Source of the DNA: CAZNPL01 sp964574815
GTDB taxonomy: Bacteria; Planctomycetota; Phycisphaerae; UBA1845
Reading direction: 5' to 3'
NCBI GenBank assembly: GCA_964574815.1
Contig: CAZNPL010000025.1
Location: 34,188 to 98,187 of the forward strand
DNA length: 64,000 nucleotides
Each line of letters begins with the position of its first letter. Position 1 is the stretch's first letter. A program made the translations under genes and the position numbers. A model generated the notes under the pieces. The model ran no database searches. It saw only the letters and a program-made list of their open reading frames with translations, and was not told the DNA's origin. Shown here piece by piece: positions 9,295 through 18,088 of the stretch.

Positions 9295-10442
9295 CAGAGA
9301 AACAGCCACGTTCGTCGAGATTCTCTTTGGTTTCGCTGGGGCCGCTGGAGATGTTCGCGGCCGGTATGCGCGCGGACTACCGCTTCGCACCGCTCAACTC
9401 GCTGCTGATGCTCGTCGTGATGTTGATCGGACTGGTGGTGCATGTCGTGCTTTATGATTTCGGCATCACGGCGGTGATCTACGCGATCGGTGCCGGTCTG
9501 GTGCTGGCGGGGACGTTTCGGGCGTTTCAGATTTGGGAATGCGTGGTGGTCTTTGGCGCGCTGGTCGCGCTGGCGGGCTACCTCTGGTTCAATCAGCAGG
9601 GGATCCCCCCGCGCGTTCTGGTGGTGTCGACGGTGCTGGCCGCCGTCATCGCGCCGAGCGTGCAGATCGCGTACCAGTGGGAACGCGCAGTGCTGCTGCG
9701 CTTCGGCAAGTTCCAAGGGATTCGAGGATCGGGCTTGTTTGTCGTGCTGCCAGTCATGGACAAAGTGGCCCAGTTCGTCGACCAGCGGATCCGTGCGACC
9801 GACTTCAGTGCCGAGACGACACTGACCAAGGACACCGTCCCGGTGAGCGTCGACGCCATCGCGTTCTGGATGGTGTGGGACGCGGAGAAGGCGGTACTCG
9901 AGGTCGAGGATTTCAACTCGGCCGTCATCCTGTCCGCCCAGACGGCGCTGCGGGACGCGATCGGCCGAAGCGAACTGGCCGAGCTGCTGTCCCACCGGGA
10001 GCGCCTGGGCAACGAGATACAGCAGGTGCTGGACAACAAGACGAACCCGTGGGGCATCACCGCCCAGTCGGTCGAGATTCGCGACATCATTATTCCCAAG
10101 GGTCTGGAGGATGCCATGAGCAAGCAGGCCCAGGCCGAGCGGGAGCGTCAGTCGCGGATCATCCTCGGCACGGCCGAAACGGAGATCGCCGAGAAGTTCG
10201 CCAAGGCGTCGGATGCATACCGCGATAACCCGGTGGCTCTGCACCTTCGGGCCATGAACATGGTCTTCGAGGGCCTCAAGCAAAAGGGATCCATGGTCAT
10301 AGTACCCTCAACAGCCGTAGAGACGATGGGCCTCGGCGCCCTGGGCGGCCTGACGGCGCTGGGTGGCGGAGTACATACGAAGGACCCAAAGCACGCAGGT
10401 GCAACCGCGCCGGACGACGCAGGCACACAGGAACCGGCCTGA
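9291..10442 (+). CDS. SPFH/Band 7 (slipin-like) membrane protein
   Basis: The 383-residue protein starts at ATG 9291 behind a strong GAGGAGG site. The longer open frame upstream is out of keeping with the family. Three to four hydrophobic segments (about residues 25-105) precede the Band 7 domain, with hallmark stretches YQWERAVLLRFGKFQGIRGSG, RIRATDFSAETTLTKDTVPV and IEIRDIIIPKGLEDAM-like sequence (about 120-290), then a helical region and a low-complexity tail. SPFH proteins form large rings in membrane microdomains and often work with membrane proteases. No NfeD partner is visible here. The extra N-terminal helices are more than a typical slipin has. It is the last gene of the GntR-controlled operon. 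Confidence 0.85.
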   Translation: MTEKQPRSSRFSLVSLGPLEMFAAGMRADYRFAPLNSLLMLVVMLIGLVVHVVLYDFGITAVIYAIGAGLVLAGTFRAFQIWECVVVFGALVALAGYLWFNQQGIPPRVLVVSTVLAAVIAPSVQIAYQWERAVLLRFGKFQGIRGSGLFVVLPVMDKVAQFVDQRIRATDFSAETTLTKDTVPVSVDAIAFWMVWDAEKAVLEVEDFNSAVILSAQTALRDAIGRSELAELLSHRERLGNEIQQVLDNKTNPWGITAQSVEIRDIIIPKGLEDAMSKQAQAERERQSRIILGTAETEIAEKFAKASDAYRDNPVALHLRAMNMVFEGLKQKGSMVIVPSTAVETMGLGALGGLTALGGGVHTKDPKHAGATAPDDAGTQEPA

Positions 10443-10538
10443 GGCAAGCAGGCCCCGGGCCAAAGGCACATAACAACAAGAGCATCAATAATCGCGGTCA
10501 CACGGCTCTTAGGCGAATCGATGGTCCCGGGACTGCAT

Positions 10539-12233
10539 TCACTCGACTTGGCCGTTTCGATCGATGCGTATAAGCATATGGTCGGCAGGCAGCGGACTGA
10601 ATGACGAAGGCTCCTGCCGTGCATTCTTCAACTCCGGATCGAACACGAAACGGAATGCCGAGCCATCGAACGCGACGACGCCAAGCCGCATGAGACCGGC
10701 CGGCCCCGGACAGGTGAGCCACGAATGCTCCTCCGGAATGACAGTCAAGAGGCTCGAATCAACGTCGAACAAGACGTACACGTCGTGACGTCCCGGGGCG
10801 TTCGCACCCGGCTCGAACGGCGGACTCTGCCCGATCCACGGAGGATCATCGGCTAGAATCGTGCGCCCCCGCAGAATCAAGAGCCCGTCGTGGAACGTAT
10901 TCGTCTCGGAATGACGAGGGAACAACCCGGCGTCAATTCCAAACGCCCGATTGTTCAGTACGTTGCAGACGAGATCCTGATGCCCGTCATCCGCATCCAG
11001 ATCACACACCCCGCAGCGCGCGAAGTGTCCGCAATTCCAGAAGGTCGCCAGATGATCCCCCTCCAAGCTCAGGACGCTCAGTCGGCCCGGATAGCTCTGA
11101 TTGTGGTTGGCCAAGACGATGATTTCGTCATCGCCATCTCCGTTCAGATCCTCCAACAACACACGCTGAGGCAGAATGAGATTCGGCGAGTGCCCTTTCA
11201 GGGAGCCACGATAAACGCAACCGCGCGACAGACTCCATCGCCAGATTTCTTGTTCGCTGTCGTCAAACATGATCACAAAACTGGGTGCCTCCGCACTGCC
11301 ACGCGTCGTCACCAGAACTCTGCGTACTCCGTCGCGCAGGGTGAGGAGGGTCGCGCACTCCTGCCCTTCGCAACGACCGGGAAGCCTCCCTCGCCAGAGC
11401 GTGTGCTGCCAGCGATTCAGCGCGAAAACCTCGGCACCTTTACCCCCTTCCACGCGATCAATCGGGCCGATCGGCATGATCTCGCCCCAGATAGGGAACG
11501 AGACAATCAACGCAAGAAGCGGCACGATGAACGCGGCGACGCGCCACCGGCGACGGCGAGTCCTGATCCTGTTCAGAGTGTGACTTGTCCAGCCCGGACC
11601 GAAGGCCGCCTCCAGCGCCTCGTCAAGCGATCGAAGCGGCCGCACCTCCACCGTGGAGCCGCCTTGTACAACTTGCAAGGACCGCCCATCTTCTGACACA
11701 TCCTCGCCGCCACGAATATCAGAGGCGTTCTCAGCCGGCACCAGGAAAACGGCAGACTCTCCCTCGTCTATGCCCCGTACAACGCACGCCAATTTCGCGT
11801 CCACACCGCGGACCGGCTCGATTGCACCGTCCCCACGCAACTCGCCCGTCGCGTAAAGCCGGTCGCCACTCAAATGGCTCGCCAGGCTTCCGGTCTTCCG
11901 CAGCTTATCGGCACACACCGCGTACATGGCCAGGTATGCCGGAAGCTGAAGTGAGGCCCCCGCATAACGGCTCCGCTCGCTCGCCAGTGTCTGGACGGTG
12001 AGCCCGAGTTTGCGGCGCTGCGGGATCGTATTGAGAATCGGGTGATTTCCGAACGCGGCCGCTACGATCGGGTCAACGTGCCCGCCGCTCGACATCCAGC
12101 GGACCTTCAATCGCGCGACCGTGGCATGCGGCGGCGCATCTCCGGGCGTGCCACCGTCAGGCACAAAAAGCAGCGGAACATCGACCTCGTACGCACTGCC
12201 TGTCCGCGCATGAACCCACCAGAACATGCACAC
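10539..12233 (-). CDS. Lon-protease-like (S16) domain, one membrane helix, FG-GAP-like repeats
   Basis: In this 564-residue protein, residues 50-170 resemble the Lon proteolytic fold. RYAGASLQL-AYLAMYA (Ser94) sits where Lon has its nucleophile, and ATGELRGDGAIEPVRGVDAKLA (Lys147) matches the strand-turn-helix carrying the catalytic Lys. The Ser-Lys spacing is about ten residues longer than in Lon, and no AAA module is present. A single helix follows at about 231-250, after a run of arginines. The C-terminal half contains FG-GAP-like calcium loops DLNGDGDDEI (360-369) and DLDADDGHQD, typical of extracytoplasmic propellers. The protease-like part should therefore be cytoplasmic. It is the last gene of the sigma-factor operon. 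The start is GTG 12233 or ATG 12227. Activity is inference. Confidence 0.65.
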   Translation of the reverse strand: MCMFWWVHARTGSAYEVDVPLLFVPDGGTPGDAPPHATVARLKVRWMSSGGHVDPIVAAAFGNHPILNTIPQRRKLGLTVQTLASERSRYAGASLQLPAYLAMYAVCADKLRKTGSLASHLSGDRLYATGELRGDGAIEPVRGVDAKLACVVRGIDEGESAVFLVPAENASDIRGGEDVSEDGRSLQVVQGGSTVEVRPLRSLDEALEAAFGPGWTSHTLNRIRTRRRRWRVAAFIVPLLALIVSFPIWGEIMPIGPIDRVEGGKGAEVFALNRWQHTLWRGRLPGRCEGQECATLLTLRDGVRRVLVTTRGSAEAPSFVIMFDDSEQEIWRWSLSRGCVYRGSLKGHSPNLILPQRVLLEDLNGDGDDEIIVLANHNQSYPGRLSVLSLEGDHLATFWNCGHFARCGVCDLDADDGHQDLVCNVLNNRAFGIDAGLFPRHSETNTFHDGLLILRGRTILADDPPWIGQSPPFEPGANAPGRHDVYVLFDVDSSLLTVIPEEHSWLTCPGPAGLMRLGVVAFDGSAFRFVFDPELKNARQEPSSFSPLPADHMLIRIDRNGQVE

Positions 12234-12349
12234 CTAATTAGCCGTGGACGCGTGCAGATGTCAATCCCGCGCCGTATGCACCGCGCAACGCTTGATGCAA
12301 TCCTCGCGTCGGAGGCTTTTGACGGAGTCGCGCCGGCAGAGAGCGCTCT

Positions 12350-13606
12350 TTACAACCGTTTCGCCAGACCACGGACGTCGTCGTCGATCCAGCCCTTCGA
12401 CAAGACGGCCCGGGCGAATCGACGCGGTGCCCGGATGAAGCCACGGTGCCAGGACATCAAACGCCGAAGGTAGTCATTCGCCCGCCATCGCTGCGAGGCC
12501 GGTGACAGTTCCTCCGGAAGCGCCTGCACGAACGCGTCCCCGTCGCCGGTATGATGAAGCCGCTCGACAAGCTCCGAGAGCGGGTCTCCCGCCACATCTG
12601 CCGGCCGGAAACGTCCGATCGGAACCAGCTTCTGATCCTCGTCGAAGGTGAGGTGGACGGACCGGTTGACCAAAGCGGCCAGGGAGACTCGCGAGTTATG
12701 CAACACAATGCCGTCTTCAAAGCATGGAGCGATGAATGCCCGAAGAGACGTGTCTGCCAACTGTTCCAGAACGAATTCACAGGAAGGCGGGTCGACGCAG
12801 TGCAACTTTGGATCGAACGAGAAAGCCCTCAGCGCCTCGGCCGCACCCGAGCAACATACCAGCACATGACTGTCAACAAGTTGGAGCGTCAGGCGGTCAA
12901 TCCTGTCGAGCCCGGCTGCAGGCGCGTGCCGGGTGACGTCGACGTATGAGACTGCCGCGAGGTGCTGCCGCGTATGGTTGTCGGCCGCGGCCATTTTCAG
13001 AGAAGCGGCGCGCAGCATGCACGGATCCAGCGACACGACGGACGTCGCGTACTCTTCCGGCGCTGCTGCCGTCGGCTCTTCAAACGCGTTGGTCAGGGTC
13101 CGTTCCAGCTCGACGTGGTGCCGCAGCGCCGCCAACCATGGAAATCTCTCCTCGAGTCGACGGATCTGCGTGTCCGGCGAGTCATCCCATGGATCAACCA
13201 TGATCCGATGGCACAGATAAGCGATTTCGATGATCTCGTCATCGTCAACCCGATCGCGTTGATCGCCCATTTCATGCGGGCCTGCACCGCGCAGCACGTG
13301 GGTCCAGACCGTGTTGATATCGCGCCAGTTTTCGTGCGGTTGTGCCTCCAACAGGTCCATTACTTGATCCACGTCGATGAACGACGAACCCATGGCATGG
13401 GCCAGACCCTCAATGGTCCCCGCATCCAAACCGTCGCATTCCCGCAGCCACAACCTCGTCAGCAGAACCGAGATCACCCACGGCCGATCCGACGGGTCGT
13501 CAAGGAGCGCGCGAACGGCACGGAGCGTCTTCTCCGCAAGAGCTCCCTGCCCACACACCAACTGGCTTAGCGCTTCGTAGCGGAGTTGGTCCGAAATCGC
13601 AGTCAT
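12350..13606 (-). CDS. Unrecognised cytoplasmic protein coupled to the ECF sigma factor
   Basis: The 418-residue product matches no family I know. It is predicted soluble, mostly helical at the N terminus (residues 1-150), with a Cys pair in VLVCCSGAAEALR in the middle and a basic C-terminal stretch (RRLMSWHRGFIRAPRRFARAVL). There is no signal peptide or membrane helix. The start ATG at 13606 overlaps the stop of the sigma factor gene as ATGA, so the two are translationally coupled. The position directly after an ECF sigma factor is where anti-sigma factors are usually encoded. This protein is far larger than a typical one and has no zinc-finger motif, so that role is only a possibility. Confidence 0.7.
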   Translation of the reverse strand: MTAISDQLRYEALSQLVCGQGALAEKTLRAVRALLDDPSDRPWVISVLLTRLWLRECDGLDAGTIEGLAHAMGSSFIDVDQVMDLLEAQPHENWRDINTVWTHVLRGAGPHEMGDQRDRVDDDEIIEIAYLCHRIMVDPWDDSPDTQIRRLEERFPWLAALRHHVELERTLTNAFEEPTAAAPEEYATSVVSLDPCMLRAASLKMAAADNHTRQHLAAVSYVDVTRHAPAAGLDRIDRLTLQLVDSHVLVCCSGAAEALRAFSFDPKLHCVDPPSCEFVLEQLADTSLRAFIAPCFEDGIVLHNSRVSLAALVNRSVHLTFDEDQKLVPIGRFRPADVAGDPLSELVERLHHTGDGDAFVQALPEELSPASQRWRANDYLRRLMSWHRGFIRAPRRFARAVLSKGWIDDDVRGLAKRL

Positions 13607-14211
13607 GGTCCGCTCACCCCTTGCCAGCCCTGCCCCAGAGCCACGGCGAGTTGCTGACGCGCTTGCATCAGCCTCTTCTTGACCAGTGGCACCGACAACG
13701 CAAACTCCTCCGCGATCTCGCTGACGGTCCTTCCATCCCAATACCTGCGGCGGAGCATCCCACGCAACTGCTCCGGCAGAAGAGCCAACGCACTGCGGAC
13801 CACTGCACGCCTTTCTGCTTCAATGAGAACCTCCAGCGGACTGCAACGCCGATCAGCCGGCTCCAAGGAGACGCTTCGCCCTCTCTCCTCATCCTCTAAC
13901 GCCGCCCGAAGAGCGGCCGGCCGGTTCCGGCGCCATTCACTAATCACCTCGTTGCGAACGATCCGGCGAAGATACCCCGCAAGCTTGCCGTCACGCGCGG
14001 CATCGCAACGATCGGCTCGCTCCACAATCTTGGTGAACGCAATCTGGCAGAGTTCCTCGGCGCGGTCCGTCCGGCGGCCGACAAACCGCAGCGCAAAGCG
14101 CCGCAGCCATTCCGAGTGCTGCTCATGAATCCGTGTGAACGTTTCCCTGTCGGCCTTGGCCACTGAGAAATCAATCTCCACGTCCGCGGCGTCTCTTATC
14201 TGCCCCGACAC
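13603..14211 (-). CDS. RNA polymerase sigma factor, ECF subfamily
   Basis: The 202-residue protein has the two domains of an ECF sigma factor. Region 2 runs about residues 25-90 (FTRIHEQHSEWLRRFALRFV ... AEELCQIAFTKIVERADR ... LAGYLRRIVRNEVISEWRR). Region 4 runs about 138-190 (ALALLPEQLRGMLRRRYWDG, then the helix-turn-helix TVSEIAEEFALSVPLVKKRL). The start is GTG 14211 with AAGGTG upstream. It heads a three-gene operon with an unknown soluble protein and a membrane protein carrying a protease-like domain. That arrangement suggests a signalling unit in which the membrane protein senses something outside and its cytoplasmic domain affects the sigma factor's partner. The signal and the target promoters are unknown. 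Confidence 0.88.
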   Translation of the reverse strand: MSGQIRDAADVEIDFSVAKADRETFTRIHEQHSEWLRRFALRFVGRRTDRAEELCQIAFTKIVERADRCDAARDGKLAGYLRRIVRNEVISEWRRNRPAALRAALEDEERGRSVSLEPADRRCSPLEVLIEAERRAVVRSALALLPEQLRGMLRRRYWDGRTVSEIAEEFALSVPLVKKRLMQARQQLAVALGQGWQGVSGP

Positions 14212-14734
14212 AGTCCGACACCTTGATCCCTCTATCCATAATTACGCAAGAACCACGGCGTCGTTACGGGAAAACTGCCACTCCGCCCACAATAAAAAGC
14301 CCACTTCCGCCTGCAAGTCCAGGCCCGATTCCACGACCCCCTCCACTCCCGAACGCTTGTCAACCCCGAGAAGCGCGTCGTCGGAAGGGATCCGACCACA
14401 CCGCCTACGCGGAGGCCGTCGGCGGCGCCCATTTTGACCAACGAACGTCCCCTCCATGCGCGCACCCGGCCGCAAAAAGTTCTGACTCTTAACGTAACCG
14501 TTCCGACAACTCTGCGTACAGGGGAGTAGGCAGGAACCGTTTGGCCCACAGTAACATGTGAGCGACTCGATGACAGTCGTGGAGAGCGACCAATGAAATG
14601 GACGCTGCCTGTTAGTGCACTTCTTGCGGCCGGCCTGACGCCGAACGCGACCGCAAGCGGTTTCTTGCACAAGCGGGCGTGCGCTTGGCGAGGACATGCA
14701 ACCTTATTGGCGATCACGAGATGGAGGAATTACC
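14212..14734. other. Divergent intergenic region, possible leaderless remnant
   Basis: This lies between the sigma factor (minus) and the lectin gene (plus). A short open frame from ATG 14593 begins with a signal-peptide-like stretch (MKWTLPVSALLAAGL) behind GGAG, but it loses protein-like character after about 25 codons and runs into the lectin gene in another frame. It may be a remnant of a secreted-protein gene. No clear promoter pair was found. Confidence 0.35.
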
Positions 14735-16237
14735 ATGAAGACAAGGTACGCAGTCTATTGGGGCAGCCTGGCGGCGATACTCGCCTTGGCAACAACCGCG
14801 ACCGGCCAACCTGTTCCGTGTCGAGGACATTATTATGAGCGAGTAGACATCACAGGTTACCCGAGCGCTGGCATCACGTGGACCGAGGCAGCCATCGCTG
14901 CCGAAAGCCGAGAATTCCTTGGCGTTCAAGGCCATCTCGCGACCATCACATCCGCCCTTGAGAATAATCACTGCCTGGCAACTGTACTTGCGTCGGCGCC
15001 GTATTGCGATGCCTACTGGATCGGGGGGTTCCAGGATACCAACGCGCCGGACTATTCGGAGCCGTCCGGCGGTTGGCGATGGACAACTGGCGAGGCGTGG
15101 GATTACACCAATTGGGCGCCGGGTGAGCCCAATAACACGTCTCCGGGCACCGAGGAATACCTCTGTATGTACCCAGGCTGTCACCCCGATTCCGGTTCCT
15201 GGAACGACGAGTACGACCTCTCACTCCCGGGTTACGTGGTCGAGTACGATACGCCGCCGTGTGACGCCGAGTACCGCAACGAGTTCGACGACGTAAATGG
15301 TTGGAACCTGGCGCGAGGCGCCGGCGGTCTCTACAACATCGAGGACGGATGGGCCATCATCGAGGACTCACCCGACATTGGTACCGCCTACAGCGAGTCC
15401 GCCGAGGGGCAACACGACCTGATCGGGCCATGCGGCTCCGGTACCCGGTGGGAATGGCGAACCAGAAACGCCGGCTGGATCACGGGTCACGATCCCAGCT
15501 ACGGCTCCAAGAGCCTCTACTTCACGCCGACGGGAACCTCCATCCCCGCCGACGAGCAAGACCCGCCCGAAAACGGTCTATACGTCCGTCAGGTGGCGCA
15601 CGACTGCGACGGGGGAGACTCCGTCTTCGTTCGCACGCAGGCTTGGATCACGTCGGGCGGGACCGTGCTCTGGCAGGCGAGTGAGGACATGACACTCGAC
15701 ACGTCGGCGCTCGGGGAAAACACCGTTTTCCTCTCGCAACTCGACATCAGCGCCGCCGGATATGTGATCTATCGCGTACTTGTGGACGAGGGTTCGCTGG
15801 TGAGCGACGGAGTCGTTTCTGCCAAACTGGAGTCGGACGCCGCGCTCGACGTCGGGCAACTCTACACCATATCCCTTGGCACGTCGCACGGTCACACCGG
15901 CTTCGATTATGTGCGATACTTCTGTGCAACGTGCTGCGGAAAGTTCCCGACAACTCAGGTCACGTGCGACGACATGTCCGTGTGCACCTGCGACGAACCG
16001 GCCGGAGAGTTCTGTACGCATGCTCCGAGGGCTTACGGTGACGTCAACTGCGACGGAGCTATCAATATCTTTGATATCTTTTGCGTACTCGATGTCGTCG
16101 GAGGAGACCTGACGGATTGCACAACGCTCGACGCTGACATCCACCCATGCGAGGGCAACGGAGCAGTCAATGTCTTGGACGCGTTCGCAGTCCTCGACGC
16201 CATCGCCGGCCACGACCCCTGCTGCGGCGATCCGTAA
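14735..16237 (+). CDS. Secreted C-type lectin-domain protein with dockerin-like tail
   Basis: The 500-residue protein starts at ATG 14735, preceded by GGAGG, and has a signal peptide cut near ATTATGQ. Residues 28-160 form a C-type lectin-like domain: WTEAAIAAE, GHLATITSALEN, YWIGG, then W-GEPNN and SWND. The EPN triad and WND motif are those that bind calcium and, in animal lectins, mannose-type sugars. The middle (about 165-400) is an unrecognised beta-rich domain. The C terminus has YGDVNCDGAINIFDIFCVLD and DIHPCEGNGAVNVLDAFAVLDAI, a pair of dockerin-like loops ending in DPCCGD. The same tail ends the RCC1-repeat protein. A surface or matrix carbohydrate-binding role is likely. Confidence 0.85.
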   Translation: MKTRYAVYWGSLAAILALATTATGQPVPCRGHYYERVDITGYPSAGITWTEAAIAAESREFLGVQGHLATITSALENNHCLATVLASAPYCDAYWIGGFQDTNAPDYSEPSGGWRWTTGEAWDYTNWAPGEPNNTSPGTEEYLCMYPGCHPDSGSWNDEYDLSLPGYVVEYDTPPCDAEYRNEFDDVNGWNLARGAGGLYNIEDGWAIIEDSPDIGTAYSESAEGQHDLIGPCGSGTRWEWRTRNAGWITGHDPSYGSKSLYFTPTGTSIPADEQDPPENGLYVRQVAHDCDGGDSVFVRTQAWITSGGTVLWQASEDMTLDTSALGENTVFLSQLDISAAGYVIYRVLVDEGSLVSDGVVSAKLESDAALDVGQLYTISLGTSHGHTGFDYVRYFCATCCGKFPTTQVTCDDMSVCTCDEPAGEFCTHAPRAYGDVNCDGAINIFDIFCVLDVVGGDLTDCTTLDADIHPCEGNGAVNVLDAFAVLDAIAGHDPCCGDP

Positions 16238-16288
16238 CACAATATCGGCTTTCCACCGAACCACCGCACCCATGTGTGTCGGGTAAAG

Positions 16289-16313
16289 GCCGGCGGGCTT
16301 CGCGCCTGCCGGC
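16289..16313. terminator. Hairpin between convergent genes, possible bidirectional terminator
   Basis: GCCGGCGGGC and its complement CGCCTGCCGGC pair around a TTCG-type loop (one G-T pair), between the convergent lectin and acyl-CoA dehydrogenase genes. There is no strong T-run on either side, so the terminator call is tentative. Confidence 0.45.
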
Positions 16314-16331
16314 TGCTCACTCATTGTAATC

Positions 16332-18083
16332 TCAGGACGTAGCCACGAGCGGGCCGGCTAGCGTCTCGAATTCGCGCAGTGCCGAAACGTCGCCGCTGCA
16401 GACCAGCTCCAGGTCGCTGCGCAGCTTGGGTAGACTTGTTTCGATGAACCTCCGGGCCACGTGGCGCTTGCGCTCGTTTGCTTCGGCCTGGGCGAGCAGG
16501 AGGTGGCCGATCACGATGACCGACGCCGCGTCCACCATGCGTCGGCCCTGAAGGTCCATGTACTCGACGCCACGCTCCTTGATGAAAGCAGCGCCTTCCA
16601 GCACGCGATCCTTCCCCTCAACCAGCTTCTGTTTCAGCCCGTTCAGCTCCTCGTCGAGGTACTCGCGGCCTTCAAACTGCGCGACGCAGCTTTCGAACGT
16701 CCCGCCGCACACGCCGCGCACCGCGGCCACGATCTGAAGCTGGCTGGTCCCCTCGTAAATCGTTGTGATTCGAGCGTCCCGCAAATGACGCTCCACCGGA
16801 TAATCCGTCATGTATCCCGAGCCGCCAAGCACCTGAATCGCGTCATTCGCCACGCGGACGCACATCTCCGAGGCGTAATACTTGCTCATCGGCGTCAGCA
16901 TGCCGTTGAGCCGCTTGAGCGTTCGCCCCTCCTTCTTGCGACGCTTCGCCTCATCCTTGTCCAGGTCGGGCTTCTCCTCCATCACGCGGAGGTTGTTGTT
17001 CTCCAGATCGCACACCCGCGCCGTCTCGCACACCAGCGCGCGGGTGGCCTCGATGGCGATCCGCATGTCCGCGACCATCTCGGCCACCGCCGGCAACCGC
17101 TCGATCGGCACGTTGAACTGCTTGCGCGTGTGAGCGTAACGCCGGGCAACACGAAACGCCGCCTCGGCCACCCCCAACGCCTGGGCCGCCACCCCCAGCC
17201 GTGCGCCGTTCATCAGGCTCGAGACGTAGCGAACCAGCCCCATCTGCCGCTCGCCGACCAGCTTGGCCGGTGTATCGTCGTAAACCAGTTCGCACGTGGG
17301 CGATCCGTGAATCCCCAGCTTGCCCTCCAGGTGCCGCACCTTGAGCCGCGGCCCCGGCTCGGCCAGAAACAGGCTCAACCCCCGCCCGTCCTTGATCTCC
17401 GGCTCGCTCCGTGCCAGCGTCAACACGACATCGCCGCACCCATTGGTAATGAATCGCTTCACCCCGGTAAGCCGCCACTGCCCGTCGTCGTCCTGCCACG
17501 CCCGCAAGCCCACCGCCTGCAGATCGCTCCCGGCATCCGGCTCGGTCAGCGCCATCGCCCCGGTCGCCTGCCCCTCGGCGAAACGCGGCAGATACTCGTC
17601 CTTGATCGTCTGATCGGCAAACGCGTTGATCGTCTCCGCGATGCCCTGCAGGCCGAAGAGGTTCATCATCGAAGCGTCCGCCCGACTGATAATCTCGATC
17701 GCCATCGTGTAGATCACGTTCGGGCAGTGCAGCCCGCCATATCGCCGAGGAAGCGTGAACCCCATCAAATCCGCCTGGCCTAAAGCCTTCAGGTTCGCCC
17801 GCACTTCCTCGGTCAGCGTGACGGTGCCGTCCTCGTTCAGCGTGTGATGCCCCCGATCGACCTCCTCGGCCCGCGGCGCGATGTTGTTGGCCGCCACGTC
17901 CCCGACGATCGACAGAATCCGGCGGTAATTATCCACCGCATCATCGGCATCGGCCGGAGCATACTCGCCCCCCGGCCCCTCGCTTCGCGTGAAGTCGTCC
18001 TCCTGAATCCGCGCGACCTCGCGCAGGTCGATGTGATCCAGCAGAAACTTGAGATCGTCATTATCTTCGAAGAAGTTGGCCAT
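16332..18083 (-). CDS. Acyl-CoA dehydrogenase
   Basis: The 583-residue flavoenzyme oxidises an acyl-CoA to the 2-enoyl-CoA and passes electrons to ETF. Visible motifs are the FAD-domain signature ALTEPDAGSDL (about 178-188), RFITNG, the QTRKQF-like stretch AHTRKQFNVPI, and the C-terminal GGSGYMTDYPVERHLRDARI followed by IYEGTSQLQ, whose Glu444 is the expected catalytic base. It is longer than short-chain enzymes because of a charged insert near 360-392 and a C-terminal extension like PF12806. The start at ATG 18083 lies 5 bases after etfA. The frame remains open further upstream inside etfA, which is spurious. It is the last gene of etfB-etfA-acd. Chain-length specificity cannot be read from the sequence. 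Confidence 0.9.
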   Translation of the reverse strand: MANFFEDNDDLKFLLDHIDLREVARIQEDDFTRSEGPGGEYAPADADDAVDNYRRILSIVGDVAANNIAPRAEEVDRGHHTLNEDGTVTLTEEVRANLKALGQADLMGFTLPRRYGGLHCPNVIYTMAIEIISRADASMMNLFGLQGIAETINAFADQTIKDEYLPRFAEGQATGAMALTEPDAGSDLQAVGLRAWQDDDGQWRLTGVKRFITNGCGDVVLTLARSEPEIKDGRGLSLFLAEPGPRLKVRHLEGKLGIHGSPTCELVYDDTPAKLVGERQMGLVRYVSSLMNGARLGVAAQALGVAEAAFRVARRYAHTRKQFNVPIERLPAVAEMVADMRIAIEATRALVCETARVCDLENNNLRVMEEKPDLDKDEAKRRKKEGRTLKRLNGMLTPMSKYYASEMCVRVANDAIQVLGGSGYMTDYPVERHLRDARITTIYEGTSQLQIVAAVRGVCGGTFESCVAQFEGREYLDEELNGLKQKLVEGKDRVLEGAAFIKERGVEYMDLQGRRMVDAASVIVIGHLLLAQAEANERKRHVARRFIETSLPKLRSDLELVCSGDVSALREFETLAGPLVATS

Positions 18084-18088
18084 GGTGG

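Noticed and set aside
14593..14838. Small secreted protein gene ahead of the lectin
   Set aside because: Only the first 20 or so codons look like a signal peptide. The rest overlaps the lectin gene in another frame with no protein-like pattern. It is kept as a possible remnant only.
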